A stretch of 13,222 nucleotides of DNA from Thermoplasmata archaeon (GTDB lineage Archaea; Thermoplasmatota; E2; DHVEG-1; B18-G2): NCBI GenBank assembly GCA_021161685.1, contig JAGHAD010000152.1:1-13222 (forward strand), written 5' to 3'. A model generated the notes under the pieces. It ran no database searches. It was not told the DNA's origin and saw nothing but the letters and a program-made list of their open reading frames with translations. A program made the translations under genes and the position numbers. Shown in pieces: positions 1 to 6,801 of this stretch. Numbering within the stretch: the stretch's first letter is position 1; the number at the start of each line of letters is the position of its first letter.

Positions 1-344
1 CAGTTATAGTAAAAGTTGCAGATGATCACACACCTCCAACTGTATGTATAGTGAAGCCAGAGAGAGGATGGCTTTACGTAAATGGCAAGGAATTGATGAA
101 GATAGGATTTGCAACCGTTGTATTGGGAGAAATAACCGTTGAAGTAGAAGCCGAAGACGATAAAACTGAGGTGGAGAAAGTTGAGATATACGTTGGGAAT
201 GACTTGGTAAAGACAGATCCGATAAAACCTTACAGTTGGGTGTGGATAAGACCATCGTTTGGTAAATTTGCTCTAAAAGCAATAGCCTATGATAGCTTCA
301 TGCAGTCTTCCACAGATTCCTTAACGGTCTGGAAGTTCTTCTAA
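1..344 (+). CDS. C-terminal part of a secreted Ig-like-domain protein (5' truncated by window edge)
   Basis: The frame is open from base 3 to the TAA at 342-344. The GTG at 51 is an internal valine codon, because in-frame coding (VIVKVADDHTPPTV...) continues upstream without a stop. The visible 113 residues look like the end of one beta-sandwich and one complete Ig-like domain. The pattern includes GWLYVNGKEL, the strand-like ITVEVEAEDD and VEKVEIYVGNDLV, then a tryptophan-rich strand and FALKAIAYDS. Domains of this pattern are common at the C-terminus of archaeal secreted or surface proteins. The chain ends in KFF with no transmembrane anchor or sorting motif. The main body lies outside the window, so the protein's job cannot be stated. 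The Ig-like fold is a pattern call, not a proven family assignment. Confidence 0.8.
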   Translation, partial: VIVKVADDHTPPTVCIVKPERGWLYVNGKELMKIGFATVVLGEITVEVEAEDDKTEVEKVEIYVGNDLVKTDPIKPYSWVWIRPSFGKFALKAIAYDSFMQSSTDSLTVWKFF

Positions 345-350
345 TGTATC

Positions 351-367
351 GATAGTTTTAAACTATC
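351..367. repeat. Perfect 8+1+8 inverted repeat overlapping the srp54 TATA box
   Basis: GATAGTTT-T-AAACTATC is a perfect inverted repeat with a single central T at 359. It lies 7 bases after the preceding stop codon and its centre is 30 bases before the srp54 ATG. The central TTTTAAA doubles as a plausible TATA element. It could be an operator, or just a symmetric AT-rich promoter. A hairpin with a one-base loop is not a good RNA terminator. Confidence 0.6.
356..362 (+). promoter_or_regulatory. Candidate TATA box for srp54 and the glycerate kinase gene
   Basis: TTTTAAA is centred 30 bases before the ATG at 389. This spacing fits an archaeal promoter giving a leaderless or near-leaderless transcript. 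No Shine-Dalgarno sequence precedes the ATG (the upstream bases are CCTTTTTAGTAA), which agrees with leaderless initiation. Confidence 0.5.
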
Positions 368-378
368 TCTCTACATCC

Positions 379-383
379 TTTTT
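379..383 (+). terminator. Possible T5 terminator of the upstream Ig-domain gene
   Basis: Archaeal transcription commonly ends at short T runs. TTTTT lies 35 bases after the stop of the preceding gene. It also lies just before the srp54 start, so it could only end transcripts coming from upstream. This is weak evidence. Confidence 0.25.
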
Positions 384-388
384 AGTAA

Positions 389-1717
389 ATGGTACTCGAG
401 GGATTGAGCAAATCTTTAAGAGAAACTCTTAGAAAGGTGACAAGTGCGATCACAATAGATGCAAAACTTATAAAGGAAGTGATTAGAGGTATTCAGAGAG
501 CTCTTCTGCAGGCTGATGTTAACGTAAAGCTCGTTCTCGAACTTTCCAGAAGGATAGAAAAGAGAGCTTTGGAAGAAAAACCACCTGCTGGGATGAGTCC
601 AAGGGAGCATGTGATAAGGATAGTTTATGATGAATTGGTTAGAATTGTTGGGGAAGGAAAGACACTTCCTATAAAAAAGCAGATCATCATGATGGTTGGT
701 CTTTATGGGCAGGGAAAAACGACCACGTGCGGAAAATTAGCCCAGTATTTTAAGAAAAAGGGATTGAGACCCGCTTTGATAGCTGCCGATGTTCATAGAC
801 CGGCAGCTTACGACCAGCTAAAACAGATAGCGGATAAGGTTGGGGTACCTTTTTATGGTGAGAAGGAATCCAAAAATGCCGTCGAGTTGGTTAAGAGAGG
901 TATAGAGAAGTTCAAAAGGAGTGCGGATGTAATTATCATAGACACTGCGGGCAGGCATAAGCTAGAGGAAGATCTAATCAAAGAAATAAGAGATATAGCG
1001 AATGCCATTAAGCCGGATGAGAAAATTCTTGTGATAGATGCCTCAACAGGTCAGCAGGCGAAACCGCAAGCAAAAGCTTTCCATGAGGCGATCGGAATAA
1101 CTGGAATAATACTAACCAAGATGGATGGAACAGCAAAAGGAGGAGGTGCATTATCTGCATCTGCAGAAGTTGGAGCACCAATTCTTTTCATCGGAACGGG
1201 AGAACACCTGGCCGACTTCGAAGGCTTCGATCCGGCTGGCTTCGTGTCGAGACTGCTCGGAATGGGAGACATTAAAGCTTTGCTTGAAAAAGCCGAAGAG
1301 AGCTTGAAGGAGAAAGAAGCTGTAAAAGCCATGGAAAGGATGATGTCTGGTAAATTCACGCTGAAGGACATGTACAAACAGATGGAAGCCCTGAGCGGTA
1401 TGGGACCTTTACAGAAAATCGCAGATCTCTTGCCATTCGGTTTCTCAAGCAAGCTTAAGGATATAGATATGAGAGAAACCCAAGAGAGGCTAAAAAAATT
1501 CAGATATATAATGGACTCCATGACCGAGGAGGAACTCGAGAATCCAGAGATAATAAAGGCATCGAGGATAGATAGGATAGCGAGAGGGGCTGGAGTGGAA
1601 CACAAGGATGTTAAGGAATTGCTTAGATATTACAGGATGACAAAAAGCATGATGAAAGGTATAGTGAGCAACAGAAAGTTGAGGAAAGCCCTGATGAAAC
1701 AGTTGAAGTTCACATGA
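389..1717 (+). CDS. srp54: Signal recognition particle GTPase SRP54
   Basis: This is the GTPase subunit of the signal recognition particle. It binds 7S RNA and signal peptides of nascent chains and docks with the FtsY receptor at the membrane. The 442 residues match the family length. The helical N domain spans about 1-90. The G domain spans about 95-290 and has the P-loop GLYGQGKTTT (104-113), DTAGRH (185-190), TKMDG (243-247) and a GTGE motif (269-272). The methionine-rich M domain spans about 300-432 and includes the RNA-binding helix SRIDRIARGAG (392-402). The ATG at 389 sits about 30 bases after a TATA-like element and lacks a Shine-Dalgarno. The stop overlaps the next start as ATGA. The RNA-binding motif has Asp where I recall many relatives having a basic residue. 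The tail after the M domain is short. Confidence 0.97.
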   Translation: MVLEGLSKSLRETLRKVTSAITIDAKLIKEVIRGIQRALLQADVNVKLVLELSRRIEKRALEEKPPAGMSPREHVIRIVYDELVRIVGEGKTLPIKKQIIMMVGLYGQGKTTTCGKLAQYFKKKGLRPALIAADVHRPAAYDQLKQIADKVGVPFYGEKESKNAVELVKRGIEKFKRSADVIIIDTAGRHKLEEDLIKEIRDIANAIKPDEKILVIDASTGQQAKPQAKAFHEAIGITGIILTKMDGTAKGGGALSASAEVGAPILFIGTGEHLADFEGFDPAGFVSRLLGMGDIKALLEKAEESLKEKEAVKAMERMMSGKFTLKDMYKQMEALSGMGPLQKIADLLPFGFSSKLKDIDMRETQERLKKFRYIMDSMTEEELENPEIIKASRIDRIARGAGVEHKDVKELLRYYRMTKSMMKGIVSNRKLRKALMKQLKFT

Positions 1718-3003
1718 TTTTCAAGAATGCAGAGGAGCTGATAAAAAATGGTAGAAACGATGAGCTGAAAAAAATCAGGCGAGATTTGCTAGATATTTTA
1801 GATAATTGCATCAAGGCCGTAGATCCTTATAAAGTAGTGGCAAGGAACATCAGGGATATGAATGAGCCGGTATACCTGCTTGCTTTTGGTAAAGCGAGTG
1901 TTGGAATGGCACAGGCTGTTTGTGATCACCTTGAAGTTAAGGGCGGAATTGTCATAACGAGCGAGAGTAAGAAAGTTAACCATCCAAAGGTTAAGACTTT
2001 TCATGGAGATCATCCGATACCGACTTCTAGGAATGTTGAAGTAACTTCAAAGGCTATCGAGATGGTCAGAAAGCTAGACGAGAAAGAAACCCTTCTTGTT
2101 TTGATTTCTGGAGGTGGATCTGCTCTATTTTGCAAGCCAAGGATAAGTATTGGTGATATGAAAAAATTGACCGAACTTCTGTTAAAAAGTAAGGCAAACA
2201 TAAGAGAAATAAACACGGTTAGAAAACATCTGTCACACGTTAAAGGTGGACAGCTTGCAAGGATAGCAAGGTGTGGGCTAAAATGCATGATCATTTCAGA
2301 TGTGGTTGGGGATCCGATAGAGTTCATAGCATCCGGCCCAACAGCTCCAGATAGTACAACATTTGAGGATGCGAGAAAGGTATTAGAAAACCACAACTTA
2401 TGGGATAAGGTTCCTCCTTCCGTTAGAAAGGTGATACTTGATGGAATTAAAGGAAAAATAGAGGAAACACCAAAACCAGGAGAGGATGTATTTGGCAAGG
2501 TAGAAAACTTAATTGTTGCAAACTGCAGGATGGCTTGTGAAGGCGCATTAAGAAGAGCCAGGGAATTAGGCTATGAAGCAAGGATTTACTCAACAGAGCT
2601 AACGGGCAATTCTAGGGAAGTTGGTAGGATACTGGTTAGGGAAGGAGAAAAGATGGGAGGGAATTTCGTTTTAATTGGGGGAGGGGAAACCACCTTGGAA
2701 GTGAAGGGGGATGGAATAGGAGGAAGGAATCACGAAATGGTTCTTAGTGCTATCGATCTGTTAGCTGAAAAGAAAATGGTTTTTTGCTCCTTCGCAACAG
2801 ATGGCATAGATGGCAATTCCCCATCCGCAGGAGCGCTTGCCGATGGCTATACCTTAAAAAGAGCTATAGAAAAGGGCTTGGACGTTGGAAGTTACTTAGA
2901 TAACAACGACTCTTATAACTTTTTCAGGGAACTCGGGGATTATCTCCTTACTGGATATACCGGGACAAATGTTATGGATATTCAAGTGCTATTCCGTTTT
3001 TAA
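1714..3003 (+). CDS. Glycerate 2-kinase-type protein (GckA/MOFRL, DUF4147 family)
   Basis: This family phosphorylates D-glycerate with ATP. The characterised archaeal members form 2-phosphoglycerate and feed the non-phosphorylative Entner-Doudoroff branch. Older databases call the family hydroxypyruvate reductase. The 429 residues are close to full family length. Conserved glycine-rich stretches are visible: AFGKAS (57-62), SGGGSALF (132-139), NTVRKHLSHVKGG (167-179), SDVVGD..ASGPT (195-210), GGGETT..GGRNHE (322-341), ATDGIDGNSPSAGA (361-374) and the terminal GTNVMDIQVLF (417-427). The last three belong to the MOFRL part. The start overlaps the srp54 stop by 4 bases (ATGA), so the two are translationally coupled, although the functions have no obvious link. 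A TTTTT run overlaps the stop. The enzyme class is secure, but the product isomer is inferred from archaeal relatives. Confidence 0.9.
   Translation: MIFKNAEELIKNGRNDELKKIRRDLLDILDNCIKAVDPYKVVARNIRDMNEPVYLLAFGKASVGMAQAVCDHLEVKGGIVITSESKKVNHPKVKTFHGDHPIPTSRNVEVTSKAIEMVRKLDEKETLLVLISGGGSALFCKPRISIGDMKKLTELLLKSKANIREINTVRKHLSHVKGGQLARIARCGLKCMIISDVVGDPIEFIASGPTAPDSTTFEDARKVLENHNLWDKVPPSVRKVILDGIKGKIEETPKPGEDVFGKVENLIVANCRMACEGALRRARELGYEARIYSTELTGNSREVGRILVREGEKMGGNFVLIGGGETTLEVKGDGIGGRNHEMVLSAIDLLAEKKMVFCSFATDGIDGNSPSAGALADGYTLKRAIEKGLDVGSYLDNNDSYNFFRELGDYLLTGYTGTNVMDIQVLFRF
2997..3001 (+). terminator. Candidate T5 terminator of the srp54 operon
   Basis: TTTTT runs into the TAA stop of the glycerate kinase gene, 4 bases before the end of the convergent gene. 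It is a plausible archaeal T-run terminator with no hairpin. Evidence is limited to the T run and position. Confidence 0.3.
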
Positions 3004-3007
3004 TTGA

Positions 3008-4417
3008 TTATTTCAGAAGACCTTTTGTTGGCAATCCAGCCTCTTTCCATGCAGATAGGCCACCCACCATGTTGTATATAGCTCCATTGAAACCATTCTC
3101 AACGAGAATCCTGCAAGCCGTGTAGCTTCTTTTACCAGAGTGACAGTAGATGATTAACTTCTTACCGAAAAATCTTATTTTGAACAACTCAAGCAGTAAC
3201 TTGTTTTTCAATAAGCTTAATGGGAAGTTTCTTGGCCTATCGAAGAGATGTGGTGTTGATATCCTCTCACTTAAGTACTCGACGAAGCTCCTTACATCTA
3301 TTGGTATCTCTACACCATCGCACGTGCAGTTCATCATATTCCATGCCTCTAATGCGGTTACGTTGATGATTAAATTGTTTACGGGAACAGATATGGGTAA
3401 AGGATCAGACCATTCACTTTCCGCTCCATACTCATCCTGAGCTTTAACCCTAACAGAGTATGTCCCTCTGATATCCCACGAGTGATTTACCTTTACAACC
3501 TGCCCAGATGGATAGTAATCTGTCCATGTTCTGGTACCATCTCCCCAATCGAAACAGTATCTTATTCTATCTCCATCCGGATCGGTTGAGTGGGTAGAAA
3601 AGGTACAGACCTCTCCAACCTTGCATGATTTTGGCCCATCAGGTTTTGCCGGCTTGCTTGGAGGAGAGTTTTGGATAAGAATGGATATTGCAGTTTGATC
3701 AACGTAGCTATCTCCTTTATCAAAGATTGCAGCTATCACTACCACGTTATCTTGAGAAATGTCTCCAAAACCATGTGCTTTTCCGTCCCATGTGCGAGAT
3801 CTATTCCAAATCGAGTTGGCTTTTATCACTACATCTTGATCAAAAGCATAGTCTAGGAACGCAAAGTGGTAGTTTTTCCCGCTCTTATCCTTCCACCTCG
3901 ATACCTTCTCGACTATATATGCTCTAAGGTGTCCATAATAATCTTGTTTTTCGTTATTCCTGATACAAACCCTTATTCCAAGTTTCGCATCTCCACTCCA
4001 ATAAAGAGTTACATTTAAATCGATATCATCAACTTCTCTCTTTCCACATTCTTCAATTGCCTCTCCATATGCATCTGCGCAACCAGCGTTTCCAACGATC
4101 TTTCTGTAGCCTCCGTCGAACCATACGGTTGGACATCCAATTCCTTTCAGCTCCTTAAAGCGGTAGTAGGCTTTACTGCTCTTATCGACAACTAAGGTTA
4201 CGTAGTAGAAGTTATACTCTCCAGATGTATAGAGTTCATTCATGTATTCAGATACTGGAGGGCAATGGGGACAATATGATAGGCTGGCATATTCCGCTAA
4301 CACGGTATGGGTGTATTCGTTCTGCTCATCCTTGCTCTGAAGATCGTAATCATTTGCCATAACCAGAGGCATCGAAAGTAGAATGCCGATGAAGATCGGA
4401 AAGATCCTTTTCTCCAT
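3008..4417 (-). CDS. Secreted thioredoxin-fold / PKD / rhodanese fusion protein
   Basis: This protein is probably an extracytoplasmic thiol or sulfur-handling protein. A signal peptide covers residues 1-21 (hydrophobic IFPIFIGILLSMPLVMA). A thioredoxin-like domain follows at about 35-125, with active site CPHC (49-52) and cis-proline motif GCPTVWFDGG (94-103; Pro96). Residues 130-250 form a beta-rich domain with HFAFLDYAFDQD (184-195), reminiscent of Omp28-like proteins. A PKD domain (about 255-343) shows DWGDGT (290-295) and the C-terminal strand GTYSVRVKAQDEYG. The C-terminal rhodanese domain (352-466) has the active loop CHSGKRSYTAC (425-435, catalytic Cys425) and GGLSAWKEAGLP (452-463). 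There is no transmembrane anchor or sorting motif. The gene starts 44 bases after the ABC permease stop, with its own TATA candidate. The substrate is unknown. The domain order is clear; the Omp28 likeness is tentative. Confidence 0.88.
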   Translation of the reverse strand: MEKRIFPIFIGILLSMPLVMANDYDLQSKDEQNEYTHTVLAEYASLSYCPHCPPVSEYMNELYTSGEYNFYYVTLVVDKSSKAYYRFKELKGIGCPTVWFDGGYRKIVGNAGCADAYGEAIEECGKREVDDIDLNVTLYWSGDAKLGIRVCIRNNEKQDYYGHLRAYIVEKVSRWKDKSGKNYHFAFLDYAFDQDVVIKANSIWNRSRTWDGKAHGFGDISQDNVVVIAAIFDKGDSYVDQTAISILIQNSPPSKPAKPDGPKSCKVGEVCTFSTHSTDPDGDRIRYCFDWGDGTRTWTDYYPSGQVVKVNHSWDIRGTYSVRVKAQDEYGAESEWSDPLPISVPVNNLIINVTALEAWNMMNCTCDGVEIPIDVRSFVEYLSERISTPHLFDRPRNFPLSLLKNKLLLELFKIRFFGKKLIIYCHSGKRSYTACRILVENGFNGAIYNMVGGLSAWKEAGLPTKGLLK

Positions 4418-4449
4418 CTTTATCCCAAAATACTAATATGAAATAAAAA

Positions 4450-4456
4450 ATATAAA
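4450..4456 (-). promoter_or_regulatory. Candidate TATA box for the thioredoxin/PKD/rhodanese gene
   Basis: On the minus strand CTTTATATTTTT is centred about 36 bases before the ATG at 4417, leaving a leader of roughly 10 bases that contains GGGAT. It lies just past the permease stop, so the gene can be transcribed alone or by read-through from the ABC genes. Confidence 0.5.
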
Positions 4457-4461
4457 GTTTT

Positions 4462-5262
4462 TCAGATATCGGTCCTTTCAAATTTGAGAACCGTCAGCAG
4501 GAAGAAGAGAAGAATCCAGATAAGGAAAACCGCAACGAGCGAATATGGAGTATAGAAAGATGGAAGGTTTTTCGCAGATCCCGCTAGCATGTCTACCAAA
4601 GATGTGTACATGGATAGAGGATTCAAAAAATCCAGGGCATAGAACCAGTCGGGTATTTTTCCCGCCAGAGCGCCTTTCATGCCAACTTCCAGCAGCAATC
4701 CAGTTTGGATCAATGGCATGATCAGATTGAAGAAAAACCATATGAAGATAGCAAGGATCAGGGCGGATGATCTTTTGCGCAATAGCGAAGAGAAAAAGAA
4801 AGAAAGTGCTAGGAAGCTTGAACCGAGCAAAATTGTGTACAGCATGAATAAAAAGAAATACGAAAAATTCTCCATAGTTCTGCTGAATGCTATAACCATA
4901 GCTGAGACACCGAAACTTATGGATATCGAAATAACAAGTACAGCTAGCAAGCCGAGGAATTTGCCAGCAATGATCTCTCTCCTGCTAATGGGCATTGCTA
5001 CGAGAGCTTCCATCGTTCCACTTTCTATTTCCCTTGCAATGGAAGCATATCCGAGGATTAGGGCAATTATTGGAACAATGGGGCTCACCAACTTTGCAAG
5101 CTGAGAGATCGCTTCTTTGAAATCCGCACAATACTTCAAGGAAGGCATTAGAAAAAGGGAAGTCAGCAACAGGAGAACAAGAATTCCAGAAGAGAAGATG
5201 ATCCATTTATTCCTGATATTGTCCATTATCTCCTTTTTTGCAACGCATCGTAGCTCCTTCAT
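4462..5262 (-). CDS. ABC-2 type (NosY-like) transporter permease
   Basis: This is the membrane subunit of an ABC exporter, pairing with the ATPase encoded just upstream. The chosen start is the ATG at 5262 (266 residues). It overlaps the ATPase stop as ATGA and is preceded 4-5 bases away by a strong AAAGGAGGGG ribosome site. The in-frame ATG 18 bases further upstream lies 5' of that site, so it is unlikely. Six hydrophobic segments appear at about residues 20-40, 61-75, 103-126, 134-158, 166-188 and 240-260. A cytoplasmic loop holds ESGTMEALVAMPISRREIIAGKF (81-103), the pattern typical of NosY and related ABC-2 permeases. In nitrous oxide reductase maturation NosY works with NosF and NosD, and a NosD-like gene lies about 1.5 kb away. 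The cargo here is unknown, because similar permeases also serve in bacteriocin, antibiotic and sodium efflux. Confidence 0.88.
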   Translation of the reverse strand: MKELRCVAKKEIMDNIRNKWIIFSSGILVLLLLTSLFLMPSLKYCADFKEAISQLAKLVSPIVPIIALILGYASIAREIESGTMEALVAMPISRREIIAGKFLGLLAVLVISISISFGVSAMVIAFSRTMENFSYFFLFMLYTILLGSSFLALSFFFSSLLRKRSSALILAIFIWFFFNLIMPLIQTGLLLEVGMKGALAGKIPDWFYALDFLNPLSMYTSLVDMLAGSAKNLPSFYTPYSLVAVFLIWILLFFLLTVLKFERTDI

Positions 5263-6185
5263 GACCCCTCCTTTATGCATTTCATAAAGATTTTTTCAAG
5301 AGATGGCGTTCTGGTTTCGAAGTCCTTTATTTTTAGACCAGATTTTTTGAGATGAATCAAAACATCCACTTTTACCTCTGGTTCGCAAGTTACTTCGATG
5401 AGGCTCCCCTTTCCTTCGACTTTGTAAATACCCTGCATGTTGCTCAGCTCATTCAAGATATTCTCCGGTGGTTTTTCATCCAAACTTATGGTGATCTTTG
5501 GTTTTATTTCCAATTTCCTGCTCAGATCTTCTATTCTCCCTTCCGCAACCAACTTACCTTTATTTATTATGATCACATCCGAACATATTGCCTGAACCTC
5601 AGCCAGTATATGGGATGATAAAAAAATCGTACAACCTTTCCCATTCAAACTCCTTAACTTTTCCTTCACAAGGAGAGATCCTTCCGGATCAAGACCTGTA
5701 GAAGGTTCGTCCAATATCAAAATATCTGGATCACCCAACAATGATCTCGCTATACCCAGTCTCTGTATCATGCCTCTTGAAAATTTTCTAACCTTCTTGT
5801 TCATGACTTGTCCCAATCCAATTTCCTCAAGGAGAGCTTTGCATTCTTCGTTGGTTGATCCTTTCAACTCAGCATAAAAAGAGAGGTTCTGGAGGGCGGT
5901 TAGATTATCATAGAAAGAAATTCTTTCTGGAAGATAACCTATCGATCTCTTTGCTTCTTTACCGTTTTCCTTAATGTTCATTCCATTTATTTCGATCTCT
6001 CCCTCATCTACCTTTATTAAACCCAAAATTGCTTTGATAGTGGTTGTCTTTCCAGCTCCATTTGGACCTAAAAAACCAAAAATCCTTCCCCTTTGAACTT
6101 TGAAATGAATACCATCGACAGCCAGAAGATTACCATACCTTTTTGTTAGATTCGAAACCGAAATCGCTGATTTTTCAGAGGTCAT
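5259..6185 (-). CDS. ABC transporter ATP-binding protein (NosF-like)
   Basis: This is the cytoplasmic ATPase of an ABC-2 exporter, driving the permease whose start overlaps this stop by 4 bases. The 308 residues carry the full motif set: Walker A GPNGAGKTT (40-48), the Q-loop region YLPERISFYDNLT (84-96, with no Gln, as often in this subgroup), signature FSRGMIQR (135-142) in place of LSGGQ, Walker B ILILDE (155-160), D-loop STGLDPEG and H-loop His192. A C-terminal accessory part (about 228-308) ends in the common SLEKIF motif. It belongs to the CcmA/NosF-type exporter family. The ATG at 6185 lies only 28 bases past the 3' end of tRNA-His, with a GGAG about 10 bases upstream. No obvious promoter lies between, so transcription with the tRNA is plausible. 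All catalytic residues appear intact. Confidence 0.95.
   Translation of the reverse strand: MTSEKSAISVSNLTKRYGNLLAVDGIHFKVQRGRIFGFLGPNGAGKTTTIKAILGLIKVDEGEIEINGMNIKENGKEAKRSIGYLPERISFYDNLTALQNLSFYAELKGSTNEECKALLEEIGLGQVMNKKVRKFSRGMIQRLGIARSLLGDPDILILDEPSTGLDPEGSLLVKEKLRSLNGKGCTIFLSSHILAEVQAICSDVIIINKGKLVAEGRIEDLSRKLEIKPKITISLDEKPPENILNELSNMQGIYKVEGKGSLIEVTCEPEVKVDVLIHLKKSGLKIKDFETRTPSLEKIFMKCIKEGS
5266..5275 (-). promoter_or_regulatory. Strong ribosome binding site that sets the permease start
   Basis: Minus-strand AAAGGAGGGG ends a few bases before the ATG at 5262, inside the last codons of the ATPase gene. It selects 5262 over the upstream in-frame ATG at 5280. Confidence 0.75.
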
Positions 6186-6213
6186 AGGTTAGGACTCCAC
6201 TCGATTCTTGGAA

Positions 6214-6285
6214 GGCCCGGATCGGGATTCGAACCCGACTCGAGGGATCCACAGTCCCTAATGTTACCACTACACCATCCGGGCC
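6214..6285 (-). tRNA. tRNA-His (GUG), with encoded G-1
   Basis: The minus-strand cloverleaf is complete. The acceptor GCCCGGA pairs with TCCGGGC, the anticodon stem is AGGGA/TCCCT, the loop CTGTGGA gives anticodon GUG (bases 6250-6252), and the T stem TCGGG/CCCGA encloses TTCGAAT. An extra encoded G at 6285 (position -1) faces the discriminator C73 at 6214, which is the identity pair read by histidyl-tRNA synthetase. There is no encoded CCA and no intron. No T run follows, and the ABC ATPase begins 28 bases downstream. Confidence 0.95.
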
Positions 6286-6317
6286 ATCTTTTTAATTTAT
6301 TGATATTGATATAGAAG

Positions 6318-6323
6318 TTTAAA
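6318..6323 (-). promoter_or_regulatory. Candidate TATA box for tRNA-His (and possibly the ABC genes)
   Basis: TTTAAA lies 33-38 bases upstream of the tRNA 5' end on the minus strand, inside the divergent spacer. A second AT-rich option (CTATATCAATAT) lies slightly closer. The assignment is by position only. Confidence 0.3.
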
Positions 6324-6416
6324 ACAGTTGTGGATGCTTTAACAGAGGTTGCAACGATTTCTTTTTCTTTCACACAGTCAATAATGCTGGCGATCAAAAC
6401 GAGAAAAAGTTGTATC

Positions 6417-6424
6417 TTTATATA
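6417..6424 (+). promoter_or_regulatory. Candidate TATA box for the small membrane protein
   Basis: TTTATATA, preceded by the purine-rich GAGAAAAAGTT, is centred about 35 bases before the ATG at 6456. Transcription would begin near 6446 and leave a leader of about 10 bases. Confidence 0.55.
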
Positions 6425-6455
6425 GTGGTCTGGAATAACATCATTGGGGCTCGAG

Positions 6456-6773
6456 ATGATAGGGGCGGTAGTGTTCGTGATAGCTTTTCTGATTTTTCTA
6501 GGAATGACCTTGAATTTTGGCGTTTTTCCACCTGGAGATACGCTGTACAAATTACTCAACGTACCCGAAACAAGCTACCATGTTCTTGGCTATCCGGCAA
6601 CCATGTTCGTTAAAGCTGCGTTTAATGGAGTTGTTTACGGTTTCATAGTATGGCTTGTTTTCAGTCTGGCGATGACAATAAGGAGAAAACGGAAAGAAAA
6701 AAGAAAAGCAGAGCAAGTTGAAAGTAAAGTGGACGAGGAGATCAAAAAATCCGAACCCGAGTTTACAAGATAA
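6456..6773 (+). CDS. Small two-helix membrane protein of unknown function
   Basis: I do not recognise this 105-residue protein. The ATG at 6456 is preferred to the TTG at 6444 because it fits the TATA spacing and begins the hydrophobic segment directly. Transmembrane helix 1 is at about residues 1-19 (MIGAVVFVIAFLIFLGM). A loop of about 35 residues contains FPPGDTLYKLL and HVLGYP, and helix 2 (about 56-76) contains GVVYGFIVWLVFSLAM. A highly charged tail follows (RRKRKEKRKAEQ, then acidic and basic residues), which by the positive-inside rule lies in the cytoplasm. It stands between divergent tRNA-His/ABC genes and a convergent NosD-like gene. Transfer of function from those neighbours would be speculation. 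The hydrophobicity pattern and promoter support it as a real gene. Confidence 0.75.
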   Translation: MIGAVVFVIAFLIFLGMTLNFGVFPPGDTLYKLLNVPETSYHVLGYPATMFVKAAFNGVVYGFIVWLVFSLAMTIRRKRKEKRKAEQVESKVDEEIKKSEPEFTR

Positions 6774-6801
6774 AAATTTATTTCTCCGCTTCTCTTTTGA
6801 A

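Noticed and set aside
51..344. A complete short gene starting at GTG 51
   Set aside because: The frame is open with domain-like coding sequence back to the window edge, so the GTG is an internal valine codon and the gene is truncated.
1051..1605. A long minus-strand open frame (184 codons) inside srp54
   Set aside because: It is antisense to conserved G- and M-domain codons, has serine-rich low-information composition and no promoter. It is a shadow of srp54.
2010..2498. Minus-strand open frame inside the glycerate kinase gene
   Set aside because: It is antisense to conserved glycine-rich motifs and its composition is typical of a shadow frame.
6286..6455. A small RNA or riboswitch in the longest spacer
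   Set aside because: No stable stem or recognised aptamer pattern was seen. The stretch is explained by two divergent promoters and T-rich sequence.
6182..6559. Minus-strand open frame running through tRNA-His
   Set aside because: It reads straight across a complete tRNA and its promoter region, so it is not a credible protein gene.
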